Source of the DNA: Saccoglossus kowalevskii
Taxonomy: Eukaryota > Hemichordata > Enteropneusta > Harrimaniidae
Direction: 5' to 3'
NCBI RefSeq assembly: GCF_000003605.2
Contig: NW_003149274.1
Location: 187,216 to 241,186 of the forward strand
Length of the DNA stretch: 53,971 bases
The notes below the pieces were generated by a model. It searched no databases, was not told the origin of the DNA, and saw only the letters and a list, made by a program, of their open reading frames with translations. Positions 48,101-53,971 of the stretch are shown here, one piece after another (position 1 is the first letter of the stretch; every line of letters begins with the position of its first letter). The translations under genes and the position numbers were made by a program.

Positions 48101-51100
48101 GAAAAGGAAAATAAATTGACTGCATAATGTTATAGAAAATGTGAATAATAAAAACAAAAAATGTCGACAGGCATATGTAAATAAAATATTTGCAAAAACA
48201 AACAAATCTTTCCAGTACAAGCAAAGCTGTTTACAAATCCCCGATTTGCAAATATGTAATCCCTAACTAAATCCTGGTTGGTATACAAGCATCCGAGTCA
48301 CATATTTTTGTCTCTCATTTGAATATTTTAATCAGTAAATGGTTCGTTTCGCTAATTAATTAACATTAATTTACTAATTAAAATCCAGTTTTTGAGCAAA
48401 TGTCTTATGCTGTTATATACACGACTGAAAGCTTAATATATTGGCCAAGTTTCGTCCGACAGTTGTGAATATTGTACGTGTAACACTCTTATTTCGCTGA
48501 GTATGATTTCTAAATATCTGTAATTAGCGAAGCTAACCATCGATGACAATAATCCCTTCAGGCGTCACGTCAGTTACGACGTTCCCTTTGACAGTACGCT
48601 CCATGGTGGCGCCGGTAATATTTTCGACGAACGGTGAATATTTAAGAATTATGCTATACTAATTACGAAATTTAACAAATTTGTACACACTTCTAAAACA
48701 GAATTATATACATTAAATCTTACCTTGATCGGTTTCCCCTGCATATAATTACTATTCAAAGTATGGGCCGGAAAGTTGAAAACATCGCCGTCTATGTCTC
48801 GGGTATATAATCGAAACGTCACATCAATACCGTGTTCGGGAACTTTGCCGAATATTTCAGAACAGAATATACCATCTTCACCATAATTCCCGCAATCTAT
48901 TCTCAATAATACAATAATTAGTAGTATGAATTGCCATTAGTTACTAGCAGCGATATCATTGGCATAGTAGCACAGCAACGGACGGGAATACTGTTTTTAT
49001 TTGTTGTTGGTGTTTACAGAGATGCTGAATTGTACGAGTTACGGACATCCAGTTAGGGAAATCATCAAAATCAAACTAGTGGTTTCCGGCCCAGTATCCG
49101 GGGAGCGCCGAGGAGCTTCCATATCTTCGCTAATTTTATTAATTACCTTTTAATGAGGTCGTGAATAATTGTAGAATGCGGGAGTAATGGTATATTTTAT
49201 ACTTTGGAAAATGTGTACCGCCGACCAAGCGTTTTATCAATGTTGCTTAGTAGCTGTGAATATTGCTAAGAAATAGGTCAGCAGAAACCTTTGTGCTATG
49301 ATGTCTAAAACAATGTACAAACGTATGAGCGTTCATGATTTTTTTTTTATTTACTTTTAAGTTGTCCTAACAGCAATTAATGTTCTTTTGAAGTTAAATA
49401 ATGAGTTTTCAATTTGTTCCAGTCCGCTCGCGAAAAAGCTCATCAATATTCTTGCATACATTTGCATATTTCTCGGACCTCCCCGGAAGACAAAGCAGCC
49501 CCTCGAAGCTCCCTGGAGCTCAGCGGATACCGGCCTTGCAAAACGATGGTTTGATTTGATCACCTCCCTTACGAACATCGCGTTACAAAAACATCGAGTT
49601 ACCAAAATGACCACGCTCATATTTTAGAAACGACGTCCACTTTTGCATAACTACGTCCAAATTGTAACTCGATGCCTAATTAACAGTTAACAAAACTTCA
49701 AGTTATGGCCAATATATATTTTTGTTATTTGTTGGACTACAACATTTAGTAACCCGAGCTTTAATTAACAGTTAATCGAACCTCGACAACATAGATTTGT
49801 TGTTTTGTTTTGTTTAAGGTTAAAATTTAGTAACTCGAACTTTAATTAACAGTTAACCAAACTTCGAGTTACGGCAAACATACTACTCACCACAAAAAGG
49901 ATCGTCTCCTGTTGTAGTTAAATAATATAGGGATGGAGATATCACTTTAGTCGCATAGTAACCCATGCGTTGACAAGAGTCAGAGGTACATTTCTTGCAA
50001 CTATTAAGATACAAAACAAGTTAGTAATAGTTAAAAAGTTACGAAGTGAAGACAAGGTTACTCAAATAAACCTTGAAAACAACTCCCGTTCGCTAAGAAT
50101 GTTAAAGGGAAGGTCAATGTTGCGATTTTTTATAGTTGCCTAATATTATGTGTATGTGATTTTAATAAAAATGTATTTGTTGTTGAAAATTGTGTGCGTG
50201 TCGAGTTCGAAGGGTTTTATACATGTCTCACAAAGGCTACGTACGTCGCCATTGTTCTAAATAAAAACGCCCTTAGGCGACTGAGACTGACAATTTAAGT
50301 GTAGCACCGTGACGTAATATCGTCTGATTAATCCATGACAACATAGGGGTATTCACTCAAAAACTTTCTGGGGGGTCACGATTCGTTCTCGTTGGCAGCA
50401 AACTACGTGGAAACCATGAAATTTATTCACGGGTCCTGTGCAAAGCTGTGTTCCAGAGAGATGCAGACCTGCAAATATTATGGGTGCGCAAGCGACAATC
50501 GTTTTTCACATTGTGTCCTAAAAAAGAAGGTCTTGTATGGGAGGCAAACATTGGTACGGATTTCGTACTCATTTTCGTTAACTCATTTTCAGTAAAATCT
50601 CTAATATTACATAATAAAGAGATTACATGACCAAATATGACCAAATGATATGTAAGCCATTCATTCATCTATTTGTATAGGAATCTCCAACATACCTTTT
50701 ACTCTTCAGCTGCAAAAGACTATCACAGTCATCTGCCGTGAAAGTACATTGAGAGTTGATGGAAGCAGTGAACAGGTCGCCAGCTCTCCCGTGATCACAA
50801 TAAGCAACACACCCAGGTTGGTCATTACCTCCATTGGGATAAAAATCCACGTCACCCAAAGGCTGCAAATAAATCATTAATGTAATCACTGCAAATTTAG
50901 TATTCGTGGATTCAAGGGCATTTGTTTACATTTATACATCGATGTTCTAGGCTATAATACAGTGCCGGTTACCTGGTATATCCCTAACGGACCCCAAATA
51001 CTATTCGACTTATCCTTCGCCTCTGTCGCGTCCGTGTGGATAATATCCACGAAAATAGCATCTTCTTTTCCAAGACAGTATACTCCTGGCGTTCTCTGGC

Positions 51101-53213
51101 CACCCGCAGTGCTAGGGGCCTCCAGGAAATTGGGTCGTGCTGGATCCAAACCTGAAATTACGGCGTTATGTAATTATTCATTATTTATTAACATGCATTA
51201 CAATACTACCAATTGATGAAGGCAATTTGCGTCAGGTGAGATGGCTGCGGAGTTGGGTCAAAGTCTCCAGAGGGTGCCATCTATTGAAATCCAGTTTTGT
51301 CAAGCGCACCTCGAGGATTTCTCATTATATTGTGCGTGACCGATTTCTAGGAAAATGGCGACTACTGGATTTGCAGTTTACACATCGCATTTCATGTGAC
51401 GTTAAACATGTTTAGGGTGTATTTGTCCATGCAATTGCAAACTATATTTAGTAAGATTTGGTCATCTTTATGAAGTTACATATATATTGTTAAATGTTAA
51501 ACAACTAATTAAACAACTACTAACACTTGATGGTACCTAGGGCATGGAGTATTAAATGTGTAGAAAGGGCTGGGACGGCTACACAATTCAGGGCAGCAAT
51601 AATGCGATTATAACTACTATTGAGTTTGAGATGAATTTATTATCCAAATGTCTCATTCAATTATAAAATGCCAAATAAATATAGAATCATAAACATACAT
51701 GACTTACTTAAAAAACAAACTTCAAATTCATAACAAATACAGGCACACTAGTGTTCATATATCCTTACAATACTTCAGTTAAGCTTGCTAACATTATCTT
51801 CATTTTTTTTAAATAATAATTAGTTTTATTTTAATTTGTGTATTTTTACGTGTTTCAATGAATGTTAATTTAAACATGATTTACTAACGACTGGATCACT
51901 CACTGACTGAAAAATCAAAATGTTAAATCAATAACCAATCCAATTCGCATAATCGCATGTATTTGACCTCAGTGAAATTTAATGATTTGATTAGCGAGTC
52001 TAGAAGCTGGATCAATCAATCAGCGCGCCTGTTATAACAAGCCGCGTCAATTTAAAATTCAAACCAATATTTTTGCCGTCTGCCTTGGAAACGCGACAGA
52101 AACAACGACATTGTGTTTGATTTCGTCGACAGTGAATACTGGGCTATAAGTGCGATTTCTGTCAAGATACAAGAGTGAAAAGTCATTGTGAATGGCATAG
52201 TCTCCGTCCAGTTTTTGGTAACTGTGTAAACAATGACAGATGTAGATTATAATTAAATGTTGCAAGTGTTACTCACTGAGTACAGTATGAAAACAAAACA
52301 ACGCTCTCTAGATGCCATTTACCCTCAGAGGTCATGAAAATGAGAGCCAAATGAATGTGCTCATGTTTGCTATTATGTCTTGCCCTTTGACCCGAATTTA
52401 AACAAAATCCATAAAAGCATATATCTAAAAAGGTTATAAAATATGTAAAAAATACAAAATAGCCGTCAGTCGGCAAAATTTGTTCGAATCACGAAAAAAA
52501 ATATATGCAACTGTAACTCATTATGTATGACCATCGCACAAACTTTGACCAAAATCATTTTGAACATGCCTGCGAAACAGCTACTGACACGTAACAATCG
52601 TGATTTAGCATATTTTTATCAACATTTACCGTTGGCCGTTGGGAAACAGCTGGAATATATGATGTATTGTCTTTGTGTAAAGTTTGAATGAGATCGGTGA
52701 ATTAATGTTTGAGATATGACTCCGGACGGACAGGACGGACCCCAAATTAATAGTCCCCATTTTCGAATGGAACTAAAAAAGATGTGTGCAATAATCCGCC
52801 AATGAAATGGAATGACACAAACCCCAAAAAAACACCAACCCACTCAGCCAATCAGCAAGTCTGTCAGTTGGACAGTCATTTATTCATACATTCGGGCATA
52901 CAAACTATGACATCATTACTGTCATACACTTCAGCTCATCTTTCCCTCGCAAAACAAATCAATCAGTCGGTCACATACACTTACCGGAAATCCTACCAAT
53001 ACAAGTTTGACCTCCACAAAAGGACTCCTTCGCCAATTTCCCAGTCATACCGCTTATATGTGCACCCAAACTGTGGCCAATGAGATGGATATCTGAGAAA
53101 TCCCAATTAGTCGACGTATTGCTGCTCCACAGGAAATCTATAAATCGTTTGAGGCGACTTGCAATGATTCGTGTGTTACTTGATGCTTGGTCGTAACTTA
53201 ACGGATTCAAAAA
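36788..53213 (-). CDS. Gene C: tandem-lipase, WSC, stanniocalcin mosaic protein (5' end off window)
   Basis: Seventeen coding exons are visible: 52985-53213, 50973-51151, 50696-50862, 49891-50000 (lipase 1, partial); 48724-48896, 47021-47143, 46092-46317, 43046-43224, 42738-42904, 41184-41293 (lipase 2); 40299-40586 (WSC 1), 39897-40065 and 39625-39722 (WSC 2); 38997-39136 and 38218-38674 (stanniocalcin-like 1); 37407-37567 and 36788-37102 (stanniocalcin-like 2, ending TAG). They total 3291 bases, exactly 1097 codons in one frame, with compatible phases at every join. The 5' exons (signal peptide and first lipase exons) lie beyond the right edge. No signal-peptide exon is seen before lipase 2 or before the stanniocalcin part, which favours one gene. 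Alternatively, reading through the 49891 exon meets TAG after two codons, so a shorter transcript is possible. Confidence 0.7.
39625..40586 (-). other. Gene C WSC domains 1 and 2
   Basis: WSC 1 is one exon (40299-40586): [40 protein letters not shown] before YETG. WSC 2 is split: 39897-40065 ([27 protein letters not shown]) and 39625-39722 ([12 protein letters not shown]). The WSC 1 exon ends in a GC donor (GGCAAG). The WSC 2 end exon leaves phase 1 and joins the stanniocalcin-like exon at 39136 in frame. Confidence 0.85.
41823..41996. mobile_element. GGTCGTCGCGC MITE, copy 3
   Basis: It starts AGGGCGTTGGTCGTCGCGCC and ends CCGCCGCCCTTT. It contains ACGCATGCGCGAGATATG, shared with copy 4. 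It is non-coding and lies in the gene C intron between exons 41184-41293 and 42738-42904. Confidence 0.55.
43882..44194. mobile_element. GGTCGTCGCGC MITE, copy 4
   Basis: It starts GGGCGGTGGTCGTCGCGCCA and ends CGACGGCTACCGCCCTTT. At about 310 bases it is the longest copy; copies 3 and 4 share GTACTCGTAAT and the stretch with TGGGAAAATC-like sequence near the right end, so copy 3 looks like a shortened version. It lies in the gene C intron between 43224 and 46092. Confidence 0.6.
44825..45200. repeat. Diverged tandem repeat, period about 160 bases
   Basis: A block starting TTTGCC.AACT.AAAC and running to AAAATAGTATGAAT recurs at 44825, 44985 and 45148, giving spacings of 160 and 163 bases. 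The units are quite diverged. They are intronic in gene C, with no coding capacity. Confidence 0.65.
45916..45962. repeat. (CAGT)n microsatellite
   Basis: About eleven CAGT units with one TTAG interruption, in the intron of gene C between exons 43046-43224 and 46092-46317. Confidence 0.97.
48897..49890 (-). other. Intron joining the two lipase domains of gene C
   Basis: About 1 kb between the last exon of lipase 1 and the first of lipase 2. I looked for a signal-peptide exon, a WSC exon or a stanniocalcin exon on the minus strand and found none. The donor at 49890 (phase 1) and the acceptor at 48897 fit each other. An open frame at 49357-49620 lacks any recognisable domain. Confidence 0.5.
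49664..49876. repeat. Tandem repeat of about 82 bases, three units
   Basis: The block AACTCGA.CTTTAATTAACAG followed by TTAACCAAACTTCGAGTTA recurs near 49667, 49750 and 49831. Each unit also carries an inverted pair (AACTCGA and TCGAGTT). It lies in the intron that joins lipase 1 to lipase 2, just beside the last exon of lipase 1. Confidence 0.75.
49891..53213 (-). other. Gene C lipase domain 1 (partial)
   Basis: Four exons carry the C-terminal two thirds of a lipase: [15 protein letters not shown] (nucleophile Ser), GLDPARPNF (Asp), [24 protein letters not shown] (His) and [16 protein letters not shown]. The triad is complete. Exon lengths 179, 167 and 110 equal those of lipase 2, and the first is 229 against 226. 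The exon at 50973 differs from its twin at 43046 at only 3 of 60 residues, and nearby intron sequence is also alike, so the duplication is recent. The two N-terminal exons lie outside the window. Confidence 0.85.
52625..52745. repeat. Probable dispersed repeat fragment
   Basis: The string TTTGAATGAGATCGGTGA followed by TTTGAGATATGACTCCGGAC and GGACGGACC resembles a dispersed repeat tail I have seen in invertebrate genomes (a 'fit of a gradient' phrase ending in CGGACGGAC). It is intronic in gene C. The assignment is from memory only. Confidence 0.35.
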
Positions 53214-53971
53214 CTGAAATTGAGTTGCAAAGGAAAGAGAATCATTATTTTCAGCACTATAACAGCTTTTTAATTGCCCGCTGGTCGGTTCTATTGTTCT
53301 GCTTTTTTGGCACTATAGCAGATTTTACTTACTCTTGTTAGTATATTGTTCCAAGAGAATCATTATATTTCCGTTGCATCGATAAATTCAAGTTTCATTC
53401 ACACTTTCCCCAATTTTTTTTTTGTTCTTAGTACTTGAGATGTTTCTTTTCATACGAGCAATTAGGAATTTAGAACGAGCACACTGTTTACAAATCTAAC
53501 TCATTGTAATAGGCGCTTTAATTCGTATTCAGCAATTTTTTTTTTCATTGCCTAAACACAACGATGTTTACCAGGGGCGGCGCCTCACAGACAAGTATGT
53601 TAATTTAGAGTGTACGTACGTACTGCACAATAATCAGAAAAATAAATGATGATTACGTTATGTCTAATGATTCGAGCACATCAGTTTTCATTAGTTTATC
53701 GGACGATAATTCTTTGTTGCAGTTTTCACCCCTTAACCCGCTGTAACAGCGTTGTTGTGTTAATTTTTTGGAAGATAGATTTCCGTGTTGTCCATGAGTT
53801 TTTGTAAACTCACAGGATATAAGACTACTAACTTTTTAGTAATGTTAGGTTTTGTGTAGGACAAAGTGTAAGACTCTTTAGGGTTATAAAGTCAGGCGCA
53901 AAATAAAATCTCGAGACTGATCTAACTCGTGATATTATATAGCCCAAATTCCAATGACTTACATTCAGTTC
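53214..53971 (-). other. Gene C intron at the right edge
   Basis: Sequence before the first visible exon of gene C. No FIVHG-type lipase exon is present, so that exon must lie beyond 53971. Up to about 53450 it aligns with the intron beside lipase 2. Confidence 0.6.
53249..53366. repeat. 118-base insertion with 14-base flanking duplication
   Basis: AAGAGAATCATTAT occurs at 53235-53248 and again at 53353-53366. The corresponding intron beside lipase 2 (46330-46370) has the sequence once, so the copy here carries an insertion. The direct duplication length fits target-primed retroposition. Confidence 0.65.

Larger units (their letters stand above)
41184..48896 (-). other. Gene C lipase domain 2
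   Basis: Six exons give a complete domain: [82 protein letters not shown]. Catalytic Ser, Asp and His are all there. The lid loop between the two cysteines has three residues, as in lipase 1 and gene A. The first exon accepts a phase-1 donor, which the last exon of lipase 1 supplies. The exon pattern (123, 226, 179, 167, 110 bases) matches gene A (123, 226, 170, 167, 110). Confidence 0.87.

Noticed and set aside
53955..53971. Donor-like sequence at the very right edge
   Set aside because: It does not match the expected end of a lipase exon, and the missing exon cannot be confirmed.

Overview
This window is nuclear DNA from an animal, most likely a marine invertebrate. Short phase-defined exons are separated by long AT-rich introns with canonical splice sites, and the products are secreted, cysteine-rich multidomain proteins. 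Invertebrate-type transposons (mariner, a DIRS-like element, several MITE families) fill the spaces. I cannot name the species; a lophotrochozoan-like animal is a guess. There are no bacterial operons, CRISPR arrays or rRNA, and one assembly gap lies at 16742-17531.

Three large genes explain nearly all the coding signal, and all read on the minus strand. I reconstructed them exon by exon and each reading frame closes across every junction I could test. Gene A (10161 to 551, running off the left edge) is signal peptide, two small CCVP cysteine-rich modules, a pancreatic-lipase-fold lipase, then a WSC domain. Gene B (28701 to 15619, interrupted by the gap) is signal peptide, a pesticin/T4-lysozyme-type muramidase, three CCVP modules, two WSC domains and two stanniocalcin-like domains. 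Gene C (off the right edge to 36788) is lipase, lipase, WSC, WSC, stanniocalcin-like, stanniocalcin-like.

The genes are one mosaic family. Different hydrolase cores (muramidase or lipase) share the same accessory set: CCVP modules in front or behind, and a WSC-WSC-stanniocalcin-stanniocalcin tail, seen whole in C and, apart from the gap, in B. Module borders fall in phase-1 introns, and exon lengths match between genes (for example 169, 161 and 315 bases in the tails of B and C). The catalytic residues are intact in all copies. The lipases have almost no lid, which suggests phospholipase-like activity. A joint role in attacking or digesting microbes (peptidoglycan, membrane lipid, surface glycan) is my inference.

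Layout: 1-10161 gene A, with a Mutator-like MITE and a deleted mariner in its introns; 10162-15618 intergenic with MITEs; 15619-28701 gene B, with a second mariner fragment and a palindromic repeat in its first intron; 28702-31990 intergenic repeats; about 32000-36600 a decayed DIRS-like retrotransposon on the minus strand; 36788-53971 gene C, with intronic MITEs, tandem repeats and microsatellites.
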